NCBI GenBank assembly: GCA_963770045.1
Contig: CAVYOD010000015.1
Span: 1-64,000, forward strand
Reading direction: 5' to 3'
DNA from: CAVYOD01 sp963770045
GTDB lineage: Bacteria; Acidobacteriota; Aminicenantia; Aminicenantales; CAVYOD01
DNA: 64,000 bases
Shown here piece after piece: positions 54,560 through 64,000 of this stretch (the stretch's first letter is position 1; each line of letters opens with the position of its first letter). The translations under genes were made by a program, and so were the position numbers. Below the pieces are notes generated by a model, which was not told the DNA's origin, made no database searches, and worked only from the letters and a program-made list of their open reading frames with translations.

Positions 54560-57015
54560 CTAATTTTGAAGGCCGATCTTCCGGAGCAGTTCAATGAAAG
54601 AGGGATCCCGCCGCAGGAAATCAATCATCGGGTGGACCTTCAGCAGGAGCAGCCGGGGATCGCGCTCACTTAACGCCTTTTTCAGACAGGTCATAGCCTG
54701 GTCCGGTTCGAGCAGGGCCGCATAGACCGCGGCCAGTGAGACCGACGAAACATGTGCCTGCTTCGAAATCCTTAACGCCTCCATGAGCGCCTTGCCGGCA
54801 TCTCCCCTCCGTCTCCGAAGGGCGTTGACATAGGCGATGCAAAGATTGAGATCGTTGGGGTCTCCGCCTAGCTCCGCCGCCCGATGGAACAATTGGATGG
54901 CCTGATCGTATTGCCCGAGCTGGATGCAAACCATTCCCAGGTCATAATAATACGTGTGATTCAGAGGGAAGATGATGAGCGCTCTCTTTATTTCTTCAAT
55001 GGCCTGGTCGTAAAGACGGGCGTAATAGAGGATGGCCCCGACCTGGGCGTTTATTCTGGGCGAGAGTGGGTCCTTGGCCCTGGCCATCATGATTTTCTCG
55101 ACCGCCTCATCATGGCGGCCCAGTGTTGATAGGAGCTCAGCGTAGGAGCTGAGAGCCCAAGCAGAATTGGGATTGATCCTGAGCGCGTCCCTGAATCTTC
55201 TTTCCGCCTCGGCGAAGTCCCAGTCGTATTTCCATTTGATGATAGCTATGAGGGTCTGAGCAGCAGCGTTGCTCGGGGCGATTTTCAGCGCATTCAAGGC
55301 GTGGATCTTCGCACCCTGGAATGCCTTTTCCGGGGGCCAGAGGCCGGCATTTCCCAGCGTGACAAAGGCCTCCGCGAGACCAATTTGTATACCCGCGCTG
55401 CGGGGATCCTTTTCGGAAGCTTTCTGGAAGGCCTCGATTGCTTTCTGGATGTTGTCCAGGCCTCCCTTTCTCAATAGAAAACGACCCCGCTCATAGAGAT
55501 CATAGGCTTCCGGGTTCGCCGGGCCATCCTGGAGGAGAGGGGCTTTTTGTCCCTGAGGGGGACGGAGACCCAGCGAGTTGACCACCCGTTGGGCGATATC
55601 TTCCAGGATATTTATGGCTTCACCCGGACCGCGGTCCCACTGCATTGACCAAACTGGGGACCCGTCCTTCGCCCTGATAAGCTTGGCATCGATTCGCAGG
55701 GCATTGTCATTTTTCTTGTAATTCGCCTTGAGAAGATGATCGACGCCCAGTTTCAGGCCGATTTCTTTCGCAGCCGTGCTTTTCCCCTTGAAGGAGAACG
55801 AGGAATCGCAGCCGGGGACGGAGATATTGTTGATTTTCGCCAACCCGTCGACGAGCATTTCAGCCATCCCATCGCCCCAATACTCGTACGCTTTGGTCGC
55901 ACTCAAGTCTTCAAAAGGCAAGACCGCAACCGATGGAGGTATGGGCGCGGCTGAATGCAGCGCGGCTCCCGGGGAGGGATGAAGGACGAAGCCCCAGAGG
56001 ATGATCCCCAAAATGGCCAAGCCGATGACAATCAAAGCTGGAACCAGGATTTGTCTCTGGGGAATGAGTTTTTTTAAATCCAGTTTTCGGCCCGCCGGTC
56101 GCTTTTTCCTCACCGACCTGACCGTTTCGGCTTCCTTGGTGATTGGCTGCTTTTTTGGGATGATGGGCGCGGGATTCTTGGACGGCTCGGCGTCGGCGCC
56201 TGATGCGACCTGTTCGAGGTCTGATCGTACCTCCACGGCCGACCGATATCGTTTTTCCGGATTCTTTTCCAGGCATCGGAGGATCAGGCGGCTCAACGGC
56301 TCGGAGACGAGAGGATTGAGCAGACGGGGATCCGTGGGCGTCTCGCGCACCTGCTTCTGCCTGATCTCGGAAGCCGTCTCCGCCGCGAACGCCGGCCGTC
56401 CGGTCACCATCTCGTACAAGATGAGCCCAAAGGAGTAGACGTCGGAACAAGCATCCCCCTCCCTTCCTTTGATTTGCTCCGGGCTCAAGTACTCTGGCAT
56501 TCCCATGATGAAATCCGGGCTGAGGATTCCTTTTGCACGTAGAAAACCGGCGATCCCCAGATCCATAATCCTAGCCCTGCCATCCTTGTCGATCATGACG
56601 TTGCCGGGCCTCAGGTCCAGATGGGCGGCGCCCAGCCGGTGCGCTTCGGCCAGCCCATTGGTGATCTGAAGGGCCAGGTCGAGAGCCTTTTCGATCGGAA
56701 GCCTTCCTTTTCCCTTCATCAACCGGCGCAATTCCTGGCCAGGCGAATATCCCATGGTCACATAGAGCTTGCCTCTCTCGGCGCCCAGATCGATTATCCA
56801 GCCGACGTTTTTGTGGATGATTCGGCGCTCTTTTTTGGCCGCGCTGATGGTCTTTTCACCAGTCTAAGATCGGGAGCTGGTTCAATCTCGATCGAACGGA
56901 TGGCCAAGTCCCTTTTGAGCGCCTGGTCATAAACCTTATAGACAGTCCCAAGCCTTCCGCTACCCAGCTTTTCAATGACCTTATAGCGTTTCCCGAACAT
57001 CGGTTGGCTAGCCAT
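54560..57015 (-). CDS. Kinase-like protein with altered catalytic residues, TolB-like domain and TPR repeats (one frameshift)
   Basis: Starts at the ATG at 57015 (MASQPMFGKRYKVIEKLGSG). The kinase domain has the Gly loop GSGRLGTVYKV, but the VAIK Lys is Arg (LAIRSIEIE). The catalytic loop reads HLDLRPGN instead of HRDLKPGN, and the metal-binding motif is DLG instead of DFG. Both Asp residues remain. PEYLSPEQIKG and CSDVYSFGLILYEMVTGRPA are normal. A frameshift near 56860 follows the N-lobe. After a Lys/Arg linker come a membrane helix (ILVPALIVIGLAILGIILWG), a TolB-N-like domain (SVAVLPFEDLSATKAYEYWG) and about eight TPRs. Corrected length is about 815 residues. Probably a pseudokinase or very weak kinase. 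Confidence 0.85.
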
Positions 57016-57524
57016 AGCATGGGGAGACGGTTTTGAAGGTGAGGCGGCCTGTGCTGGGGGCTTCCGGGCGTGCTGGGGCGATGGGCGGCTCAACCGATGC
57101 GGGGGGAGCAGGCAAAACTGCCACTCCAGCCGGAATCGGGAGCGCAAGCCTAACAGAGGGCGCAGCTAGGAAGAGACGGGATTTCACTTCAGACTCCTAG
57201 GGGGCCGAACTTGGCACAATACCCTGTCCATTCCCGGTTTTCCAGGTTACAATTCGGGATATTTCTCTAAAATCATAGCCCTGCATATATTTAGTCGCTG
57301 GAGGCTCGATTTGTAGTGTTCCTGTAACGGGCGCCGCCCCAAATAAACTATTGATATTTCTAGGGTTGCGTTAATTCAGGCGAAGGGATCTTGGCTCAAG
57401 GAAGCAACGGTATTCCTCCAGCCTGGTTCTGGCAGCCTTTTCTTGAGGCCTGGCGGCTGCTTGGGTTGCGTTTTAATGAGGAAGACCGAGTGACCCGGGG
57501 TCGGGATCATGATAAAATCGGCCC
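57016..57524. other. Gene-free divergent intergenic region
   Basis: No gene is supported in these 509 bases between two divergent genes. It presumably holds their promoters, but no convincing pair of boxes was seen. Confidence 0.5.
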
Positions 57525-58343
57525 ATGAGATCCGGGAACAAAATTCTTCAGGCACTTCTTATTCTTCTTTGCTGGGGATGGCTTCAGTCCGTCGATGCTC
57601 CTCTCCAGGAAAACCACCCGGCCGCAGCGGTCCTCGTCTCGGCCGATGCCGAATGGGCGGTTGTGAAAGCCGCATATCCGGAGGCGAAGTGTGAACGATC
57701 GCCCTTCGGTGACAATTTCGTGAGTCAGATCAAACTCCCGGATGGGGCGTCGTGCCCGGTTCTTTTCTTCCACGGCGGTTGGGGGAAGGTCTCCGCGGCC
57801 GCATCCACCCAATATGTTATCGACCGCTGGAAACCCGGGTGCCTCATCAATCTTGGAACATGCGGCGGTTTCACCGGCTCGGTTGAACGCGGGACAATCG
57901 TGTTGGCCGAACGCACGATCATCTACGACATCATCGAGCGGATGGGAGACGCGGAGGCAGCGATCAAGGACTATATTACGGACATCGACCTCGGCTGGCT
58001 CAAGGGAAGCCCTCCGGTCAAGGTGCTCCGCGCCCCTCTCGTCTCGGCCGACCAGGATCTCGACCCAAAAGCCATCCCTGCCCTTCGGACAATATACAAT
58101 GCCGTAGCCGCCGATTGGGAATCGGGCGCAATTGCCTACGTCGCTCACAAGAACAACAAGCGGATTCTCATCCTGCGCGGTGTGACGGATCTCGTGGGGC
58201 CCAAGGGCGGCGAGGCGTATGGCAAAATCGAGGTCTTTGAGAGGGCCGCGCAGACCATCATGAAACGTCTCTTGGCCGACCTCCCGGCCTGGCTATCGCG
58301 AATCTCCGATCGGCGCGACACTCGTTATGCGCCTTTAATTTAG
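57525..58343 (+). CDS. Exported MTA/SAH nucleosidase-like protein (phosphorylase superfamily)
   Basis: 272 residues. The N-terminus (ILQALLILLCWGWLQSVDA) is signal-like, unusual for this family. The nucleosidase core reads AAVLVSADAEWAVVKAAYP (Glu of the first catalytic position), LINLGTCGGFTGSVERGTIV and DWESGAIAYVAHKNNKRILI, whose Glu fits the ribose-binding position. RGVTDLVG supplies the catalytic Asp. By family it would cleave 5'-methylthioadenosine or S-adenosylhomocysteine; substrate preference is inferred. Whether the hydrophobic start is a cleaved signal or an anchor cannot be told. Confidence 0.75.
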   Translation: MRSGNKILQALLILLCWGWLQSVDAPLQENHPAAAVLVSADAEWAVVKAAYPEAKCERSPFGDNFVSQIKLPDGASCPVLFFHGGWGKVSAAASTQYVIDRWKPGCLINLGTCGGFTGSVERGTIVLAERTIIYDIIERMGDAEAAIKDYITDIDLGWLKGSPPVKVLRAPLVSADQDLDPKAIPALRTIYNAVAADWESGAIAYVAHKNNKRILILRGVTDLVGPKGGEAYGKIEVFERAAQTIMKRLLADLPAWLSRISDRRDTRYAPLI

Positions 58344-58357
58344 ATTTGCCTCCGTCG

Positions 58358-59773
58358 CTATTCTTCTGACTCCGTCTTGAGCTCGGCGATCTTGTCGTCT
58401 TTGGTCAGCTTGAGAGCGAGATTGACAACGAGTCCGTTATCGAAAGTCAATCGGTATCGGTAACTTCGCACTCCGCCTTCCTCTTTCCGCTCGAGCAGAT
58501 CCACGGATTTTGGAAATCCGAAATCCTCGAGAGTCGCCTGGAAGGATTTGACGCGGTCCGGAAACAACTGTTTTCGGGCCTCGTCCGTGAACGCACCCGG
58601 CTCAGCCTGGCCGTCGCCGATCTTCTTCAGGACGTCGCGGAACAGGGAAGTCACCCCAGGCTCCTTGTCCTCGATCGGCTTGGGGAGCGGAGGCGGAGTC
58701 AGGGCCGGCAGGTAAAGACCCGCGACACCGTGGATGATCTCTGGGGGCCTGGAGTGCCCGCTATCCAGGTTTGTCAGGGCGACGACTGTCAGCTTGTCGT
58801 CGACGTAGCGGGAAATTCCGGTTGTAAAGCCCTGCCAGGCTCCTCCGTGCTCGATGTTTTTGTGGCCATTGACCTCACGGATGTACCAGCCGAATCCGTA
58901 GGGATAAGTTTTTCCGTTGTTCAACTTAACCGGCGTCCACATCTGCTCAAGACTGGATCGTTTGAGTAGCTTCTCGGTGTAGAGAGCCGCGTCCCACTTG
59001 GCCAGGTCGAGCACGGTAAAATAGAGGGCGCCGTCGGCGGTCGTGTTGAGTGAAGGCGACACCCATTCCTGGTTCTTCAGCTCTCCTTTGACCAGCCGAT
59101 ATCCAGCGGCCCGATTCGGAATGATGTCGGCCTCGCTGATGATGCGGGTGGTCTTCATGCCGAGGGGTCCGAAGATCCGCTCCTGCAAAAAGTCACCGTA
59201 GAATTTCCCTGTCACTTTGTGGATCACAAGTCCCAACAGCAGGTAGCCGCTGTTGCTGTAGCTCCATTTTTCACCGGGAGCGAAATCGGGCGGAAAAGAT
59301 TCGATCTTCTTCAGCAATTGTTCCTCGGTGAAGTCCCCCCGGGCATCGAAATCCGTGCCGGTGTAGTCTTTGATACCCGAAGTGTGGGTGAGAAGATGTC
59401 TGACGGTGATCGCCTTCCAGGTTTCGGGCGCCCCGCCGAGATATTTTGCGATCTTGTCATCGAGGCCGAGTTTGCCTTCCTCAACCAACATCATGATGCC
59501 GGTGGCGGTGAATTGTTTTCCCATTGAGCCTGACTGGAAGATGGTCTCGGGGATGACCGGGACATTGAGTTCGACGCTGGCCAAACCGTAGCCCTGCGCT
59601 TTGACGATCTTGCCGTCTCTCATCACGGCCAAGGCGAGGCCGGGGATCTTCTGCTGTTTTATCGAGGCTTGGACAAAGTCGTCAACTTTGTCTGCCTGGG
59701 CCGATAAGGTGACGGGAACCAAACAGCCGATTCCCAGGCTGATGGCCAGAATCTTCACCAAAGTCGTTTTCAT
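58358..59773 (-). CDS. Secreted serine hydrolase, beta-lactamase/EstB-like, second copy
   Basis: 471 residues from the ATG at 59773, which has GGAGGA upstream. The signal peptide LVKILAISLGIGCLVPVTLS ends near SAQA. SxxK in QSGSMGKQFTATG, YxN in WSYSNSGYLLLG and HGG in NIEHGGAWQGF are the active-site motifs. A C-terminal domain of about 120 residues (FRDVLKKIGDGQAEPGAFTD) follows. Not a close paralogue of 51418-53007: it shares the fold and motifs but little else. Substrate unknown. Confidence 0.9.
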   Translation of the reverse strand: MKTTLVKILAISLGIGCLVPVTLSAQADKVDDFVQASIKQQKIPGLALAVMRDGKIVKAQGYGLASVELNVPVIPETIFQSGSMGKQFTATGIMMLVEEGKLGLDDKIAKYLGGAPETWKAITVRHLLTHTSGIKDYTGTDFDARGDFTEEQLLKKIESFPPDFAPGEKWSYSNSGYLLLGLVIHKVTGKFYGDFLQERIFGPLGMKTTRIISEADIIPNRAAGYRLVKGELKNQEWVSPSLNTTADGALYFTVLDLAKWDAALYTEKLLKRSSLEQMWTPVKLNNGKTYPYGFGWYIREVNGHKNIEHGGAWQGFTTGISRYVDDKLTVVALTNLDSGHSRPPEIIHGVAGLYLPALTPPPLPKPIEDKEPGVTSLFRDVLKKIGDGQAEPGAFTDEARKQLFPDRVKSFQATLEDFGFPKSVDLLERKEEGGVRSYRYRLTFDNGLVVNLALKLTKDDKIAELKTESEE

Positions 59774-59907
59774 GATCTTCCTCCGTTCACATTCTTGGTC
59801 ATTGAGGCGAAACTCATTCGTCGGCGATATTGAGCCACTCATTTAATCGCAATTCATACCGAAAATCAAGCACCTGCGGAGTAGAGCAAGCGGTTCACTT
59901 TCTGTGA

Positions 59908-60525
59908 TCAAACCCCAGAGGCAATCATCATATTGCCGGGAATGCCTTCGGGATCAGACCATGGGAATGCCGAACTTTTCGGCCAGAACAGGACAGATTT
60001 GCCGTCAAACCTTATCCGCCGGCCGTAGCTATTGAGAAGGCAATCCCACATGTCCTGCGATCTCTTGATCGGTGCCATCTGCAGGAGGACCGACGCGAGC
60101 GTCAGAGAGGAGAAGATGTTCATCCCCCAGCCTTCGCGCATGCCATACAGGCGCCGGACGAGAGGCCTGAGAAGACGATCTTTTCGCAAAAGCCGGTAAA
60201 AGGGATGCAGGTCCTCGCTGATTCCGAGCGACTCTCGCATCATATTCTTGAGATGACACTTCTCCCCTCGGGAAAATTCTCGCGGAGAATAGACTTCGAC
60301 GATGACCCTCTTCCCGGAAGAATGAGCCCTCACTCCAAGCGGGATCTTGCGCTTCTTGCCTTGGCCGGAAGTTTCAAACCAGAACCCAGACCAAATCGTG
60401 CCTTTTTCCCTTATTTCGCACGGTTTGAACTAACTCCAGCCGGCCGGCTTATGCACGGTCAGCTCAAAACTGTATGGCAGGACGGGCTTGAACCGGAAGC
60501 GGAACGATAAACTTCTTTTCTGCTT
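59908..60525 (-). pseudogene. Truncated DNA-3-methyladenine glycosylase-like (AlkA/OGG) gene
   Basis: The N-terminal domain reads FRFKPVLPYSFELTVHKPAG, WS, then an in-frame TAG where Trp is expected, then FKPCEIREKGTIWSGFWFET. The helical part follows (LRPLVRRLYGMREGWGMNIF, SSLTLASVLLQMAPIKRS). The sequence then leaves the family after WPKSS and stops at 59908. The HhH-GPD catalytic half, with its Lys/Asp, is missing. Even if the TAG is a sequence error, the gene is truncated. No ATG is seen at the 5' end. Confidence 0.65.
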
Positions 60526-60546
60526 GAGGGAATGCCAAAGCCGCAG

Positions 60547-61473
60547 CTACCAGCGGGCGAGAGCTATTATTGCGGATAGATATTTCGGCTGCAAGGGCAG
60601 GACCACAGAGAGCCAGTCGAGAAAAAGAAGCAGAAGAACAGCGAGCATGAAGTGATTCATCTTTCGGAAAAGAGTCAAGCCGGTGCGCTCCCTGAATTGA
60701 CGGAACGAGAAGCCCGCGTAGATCAGCCACGATGATATCGCGAGAAGAGCGCAGCGCGTGATGAAGGAATGGACTGCGCCGGAAAAGCAAATGAGAAGGG
60801 AACAGGCCGCGGTCCCAAGAATCCAGTGAAACACGATTCTCCTGATCTGTGTCTCCGAGAAAATATCGCCGAGCGTGGGAAGGCCCGCCGCTTGGTATTC
60901 CCGGCTGCGGTCAAAGGCGATCGTCCAGAAGTGTGGAACCTGCCACATGAAGAAAAATAAGGCCAGGGCCCACAGCCTCTGATCTGTCAGATTGCCCCCG
61001 CCGCAGGCCCATCCGATGGCCGGAGGGAAGGCGCCGGTAAGGGCTCCGGGGACAGCAGCAAAGGCGCTGATTTTCTTGAGTTGGGTATAAACTCCGTTGT
61101 ACCAGGCAACGGCGCAAAATCCGAGGATCACGGCCACCGCACCCGCTCTCGAGAGGATCCAGCATCCCGAGAACATGAGCAGCCCGGAAAAGATGAGTGC
61201 CCAGGCAGGCGGGACCCGGTTGGAGGGAAGGGGCCTCTGTTTCGTCCTCTCCATCTTTCCGTCGACGTCCCTTTCCTGGTACTGGTTGAGAGCGCTGGCT
61301 CCACAGGCGAGGGCGAGGACTCCTGCCCACGGGATAAGAAGCCCCAGGCTCAGGCGTGGCTCCGCCAAAATGAACCCCGCCAGGGAGGAGCAGGCGGCAA
61401 AGAGAGAGATCCTGATTTTGCACAGTTTCAGCCACGGTCCGGGAATCTCTCTCCACCGAATCCGGCTCCTCAT
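60547..61473 (-). CDS. ctaB: Protoheme IX farnesyltransferase (heme O synthase)
   Basis: A polytopic membrane enzyme that adds a farnesyl group to heme B, giving heme O for the oxidase. 308 residues, about nine spans. The prenyl-diphosphate-binding motif NQYQERDVDGKMERTKQRPL (NxxxDxxxD) lies near residue 65, and YNGVYTQLKKISAFAAVPGA, with FFFMWQVPHFWTIAF, are family blocks. It overlaps the end of cox2 by 4 bases (ATGA) and closes the oxidase operon. No ctaA (heme A synthase) is seen in the window. Confidence 0.96.
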   Translation of the reverse strand: MRSRIRWREIPGPWLKLCKIRISLFAACSSLAGFILAEPRLSLGLLIPWAGVLALACGASALNQYQERDVDGKMERTKQRPLPSNRVPPAWALIFSGLLMFSGCWILSRAGAVAVILGFCAVAWYNGVYTQLKKISAFAAVPGALTGAFPPAIGWACGGGNLTDQRLWALALFFFMWQVPHFWTIAFDRSREYQAAGLPTLGDIFSETQIRRIVFHWILGTAACSLLICFSGAVHSFITRCALLAISSWLIYAGFSFRQFRERTGLTLFRKMNHFMLAVLLLLFLDWLSVVLPLQPKYLSAIIALARW

Positions 61474-62371
61474 TTCAGGGTTTCCAGATAGGAGATGATC
61501 GCCTTGAGTTTTTCGTCTGTCAAAGAGAACCTCGGCATGATGGGTGTGTAGCCGCTGATAATATCCTGGTTTGGTTCGGCGATATAATGCCGTATGTAAG
61601 CTTCATCGACGGTGATCGTATGTGCTTTCCCATCCGTCGTGACGGCTTCCTGTCGGCCGAGTATTCCTTTGAACGTCGGGCCCAGTTTTTTTGTCCCATC
61701 GAGGCTGTGACACCCGAGACAACCATTGGCCTTGAGCACCTTCAATCCTTCCGCGGCCGCTCCCACTTCCTCTTTCGTCTGGTACCATTTGTCAAAGTCG
61801 GTCTGGGGCATCACGATGACCTGGCTGCGCATGTGGGAGTGGCCCGCCCCGCAATACTCCGAGCAGAAGATCTCAAACGGGCCTGTCTCGTTCGCGTTAA
61901 ACCAGAGGTGGGTTTTGAAGCCGGGGACGCAATCCTCCTTGATCCGGAAGGCGGGGATGAAGAGGCAGTGGAGAACGTCCTCGGAGGTCATGATGAGCTT
62001 GACCGGTTTGTTCACGGGGACTCTCAGGACATCGTCCTCTTTGCCGTTGGCGTAGTGGAATAGCCAGGACCACTGCCTGGCCGTCACGTCGACCTGCATG
62101 GCGTCCTTTGGCGGGTTGCGGATGTACTCAAAATTGACCCAGCCAAAGTAGAACATCACGAGACCAGGATGGTGGGGATGATCGTCCAAACGATTTCGAG
62201 GGCGGCGCTTTCTTTCACTGACTGAGATTGAGGATGCCTTTTCTTGTTGTACTTGATGAGGAAGATGATCATGAAGATCATCACCAGGACGAGCAGCACG
62301 ACCGCGGAGGCTACGATGAAGAAGAAGGCGCTATCAACCTTTCCAGTCGTGTTCGCCGGTCCCAGAAACAC
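61470..62371 (-). CDS. ctaC: Cytochrome c oxidase subunit II with fused cytochrome c domain (one frameshift)
   Basis: Carries the Cu-A site and, in this form, its own c-type heme, as in caa3 oxidases. Two N-terminal helices (FFFIVASAVVLLVLVMIFMI) are followed by a frameshift near 62165. QWSWLFHYANGKED and CLFIPAFRIKEDCVPG lead to the Cu-A ligands in CSEYCGAGHSHM. The C-terminal domain has CLGCH (heme c) and a Met-containing MPRFSLTDEKLKAIISYLET. Corrected length is about 300 residues. Electrons from a soluble donor pass to heme c, then Cu-A, then subunit I. Confidence 0.94.
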
Positions 62372-62374
62372 GTC

Positions 62375-62677
62375 TTACCTCCGAAACCAAACGTCGCTGA
62401 AGGTCAGAATGATCATGAGGGTCAGTGCCGACAGGGCCACGCCCAACATAACCTTCAGAAAAGTGCCTTCATAGCGCAAGTGCATAAAGAAGAGAAGGAC
62501 GAGGGCGGCTTTGGCCGTGGAGATGAAAAGGTTGATGACCACGCTGAACGAGGTGAAGTGGAACCTGGCCACGGCAATGGTCGCCGCCAGGAGGACCAGG
62601 AGGGCGACCCAGACCCAAGCGTAGACCCTGAAGGGGATGATTCGCAGTGATCGTTCGCTCTCGCCTTTCCGCTCCAT
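62375..62677 (-). CDS. Cytochrome c oxidase subunit IV-like protein
   Basis: 100 residues with three membrane helices (VYAWVWVALLVLLAATIAVA, TSFSVVINLFISTAKAALVL, VMLGVALSALTLMIILTFS). STAKAALVLLFFMHLRYEG is the signature of the bacterial COX4/prokaryotic caa3 subunit IV family (caa3_CtaG/COX4_pro). It lies 9 bases after the cox3 stop and 3 bases before the cox2 start. Confidence 0.9.
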   Translation of the reverse strand: MERKGESERSLRIIPFRVYAWVWVALLVLLAATIAVARFHFTSFSVVINLFISTAKAALVLLFFMHLRYEGTFLKVMLGVALSALTLMIILTFSDVWFRR

Positions 62678-62686
62678 GTGTCTCTC

Positions 62687-63332
62687 CTAGGTGATCAGGT
62701 AAAAAAGCGGGAAGAGATAGATCCAGACGATGTCCACGAAGTGCCAGTAAAGTCCGGTGTTCTCCAGTCGTGAAAACCTCTCGCTATCGATAACGCCCCG
62801 CCTGGTGAAATGGATCATGAAGGAGATGGCTACGATGCCGATGAGCACGTGAAGCGCGTGGATGCCTGTCATCGTGTAATAAAGACCAAAGAACAGAATT
62901 TCTCCGTGCTTCATCGCCAGGAGAGTAGGCCCGTTGGGATAGATGCCCTTGGCGATCTTGGCGCTCCACTCGAAGCCCTTGATGATGAGAAAGATGACGC
63001 CCAAGGAGGCGGTCGCCCCCTTGCAGAAGACAGGACAGGCGGCTCTTTCCTTTTCTGAGGGCGGTGATGGACAAAGCCATGAGGAGGCTGCTTGTAAGCA
63101 ATATGGCCGTGTTGATGGAACCGAGGAGTAGATTTTCATCCCTGGCGCTCCGATGGAAATCTTCAGGAAAGCGATAGCGGAAAATCGAGTAGAGGAGGAA
63201 CGTCCCGCCAAAGAAGAGGAGCTCCGTGAAGAGGAAGAACCACATGCCGATTTTCTTGCCTGTATAATCAATGGGCTCCTCGGAGGGTTCCGCCGCGCCA
63301 CGTTCTATTATTTCATCCGGCATCGTAGTCAT
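62687..63332 (-). CDS. ctaE: Cytochrome c oxidase subunit III (one frameshift)
   Basis: A five-helix type COX3 of the caa3 branch. The start ATG at 63332 overlaps the cox1 end by 20 bases; an ATG at 63323 is possible. KIGMWFFLFTELLFFGGTFL is the first helix with the typical Glu, followed by NTAILLTSSLLMALSITALR. A frameshift near 63045 then gives GATASLGVIFLIIKGFEWSA, FGLYYTMTGIHALHVLIGIV (TGxHxxHV) and YWHFVDIVWIYLFPLFYL. Corrected length is about 215 residues. Confidence 0.94.
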
Positions 63333-64000
63333 AGGGCGTTCCTGTGACAGCAGGGAGAGTTTTGAAGTTTCCATGCGGGGGAGGGGAAGGGATCTGCCAC
63401 TCCAAAGATCTGCCGCCCCACGGGTTCTGCGGAGCCCTCTCTCCTTTAAAGAGGGCGCGGATCAGGTTCCCGAAGATGATGACCAGTCCGATGAACAGGA
63501 TCCATGACCCGACCGTCGAAATGACCTGCAACGAGTGGTACTGGGGCGGATAGTCGAAGTACCGTCTGGGCATCCCCTTGTAGCCGAGGATGAACATGCT
63601 GAAATAGAGGAATTGGAATCCGATGAAGAGGAACAGCCAGCCGATCTTCGCGTTCCGCTGGCTGTACATCTTCCCGAACATCTTGGGAAACCAGTAATGG
63701 AGCGCCGCCAGGATCGCGAAGCCCGCCCCGCCGAACATGACGTAGTGAAAATGGGCGACGATAAAATAGGTGCCGTGGACATGGAGGTTGGGAGCGAGCG
63801 ATCCGATGACGAGTCCCGTCAGCCCGCCGATCGAGAAGAGAAAAATGAAGGAGACGGCAAAGATCAGGGGCGCGTCCAGATCGATGGACCCCTTGTAGAG
63901 CGTCGAGATCCAGTTGAAGACCTTGACCCCGCTCGGCACGGCCACGAGAAAGGTGAGGAAGGAGAAGATCACCCTGGCCGTGTCGCTCATTCCGCTCGTG
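63313..64000 (-). CDS. ctaD: Cytochrome c oxidase subunit I, C-terminal part (5' beyond window)
   Basis: About 229 residues of the catalytic heme-copper subunit. Seen: FLVAVPSGVKVFNWISTLYK (lining the active site, K-channel side), SIGGLTGLVIGSL, and DTYFVVAHFHYVM-like GTYFIVAHFHYVMFGG, with the two His that bind the high-spin and low-spin hemes. GMPRRYFDYPPQYHSLQVIS is the conserved region near the end. The gene continues past base 64000 on the minus strand. It is upstream of cox3 in the oxidase operon. Confidence 0.96.
   Translation of the reverse strand, partial: TSGMSDTARVIFSFLTFLVAVPSGVKVFNWISTLYKGSIDLDAPLIFAVSFIFLFSIGGLTGLVIGSLAPNLHVHGTYFIVAHFHYVMFGGAGFAILAALHYWFPKMFGKMYSQRNAKIGWLFLFIGFQFLYFSMFILGYKGMPRRYFDYPPQYHSLQVISTVGSWILFIGLVIIFGNLIRALFKGERAPQNPWGGRSLEWQIPSPPPHGNFKTLPAVTGTPYDYDAG

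Overview
The window is a composite of pieces that do not look as if they come from one genome. Bases 1 to about 833 carry a sigma-54-type AAA+ regulator and the tail of a histidine kinase. Bases about 833-7993 read like a Chloroflexota (Anaerolineae-like) chromosome: RNase HII, a dolichyl-phosphate-type glycosyltransferase, tRNA-Pro, a GalE-like epimerase, an M50 protease and a CIRCE-controlled hrcA-grpE-dnaK cluster. Bases about 7993-8322 are a short AT-rich fragment encoding the end of a polynucleotide-kinase-like protein. From about 8322 to 64000 the sequence is consistent with one Gram-negative bacterium. It has an outer membrane (BamA, a secretin, beta-barrels, a TolC-type channel), lipoprotein processing (Lgt, Lsp) and a caa3-type cytochrome oxidase. 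Gene style suggests an Acidobacteriota/Aminicenantes-like lineage, but that is inference. Both junctions cut genes in mid-frame (RNase HII into histidine kinase; DnaK into kinase into FAD oxidoreductase), so assembly chimerism is the likeliest explanation. Single-base frameshifts hit many otherwise well-conserved genes, most densely in the first 7 kb, which points to sequencing error rather than true decay in most cases.

Layout of the main segment. 8.3-23.3 kb is housekeeping: a cut FAD oxidoreductase, a Tat-exported DUF362 protein, the tldD-pmbA pair, a flippase-like membrane protein, a CocE/NonD hydrolase, nadC-nadB, ileS-lspA-lgt. 23.3-33.7 kb, on the minus strand, holds envelope genes: an arylsulfotransferase-like protein, a duplicated beta-barrel/lipoprotein cassette with one decayed copy, bamA, a CBM9-like lipoprotein, and an ECF sigma / anti-sigma / periplasmic-sensor set.

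33.3-41.0 kb is the most unusual part. A GC-rich tolC-macA-ATPase-macB efflux operon is enclosed by a degenerate direct repeat (34262-34331 and 39569-39638). Further out it is flanked by a strong inverted repeat of about 385 bp (33340-33722 and 40186-40575) that carries a 46-64 residue twin small gene and the start of the sigma factor. Relics of an IS3-type transposase, a kinase, bamA and a chimeric sigma/Fis-domain gene lie at its edges.

41-64 kb carries a TPR-secretin-cohesin protein, an isochorismatase-family hydrolase between direct repeats, an RluD-like pseudouridine synthase, a divergent EF-G, two large kinase-TolB-TPR proteins (one with altered catalytic lysines), two beta-lactamase-fold hydrolases, an exported MTA/SAH nucleosidase-like protein, an AlkA relic, and the genes cox1-cox3-cox4-cox2-ctaB running on the minus strand off the right edge.
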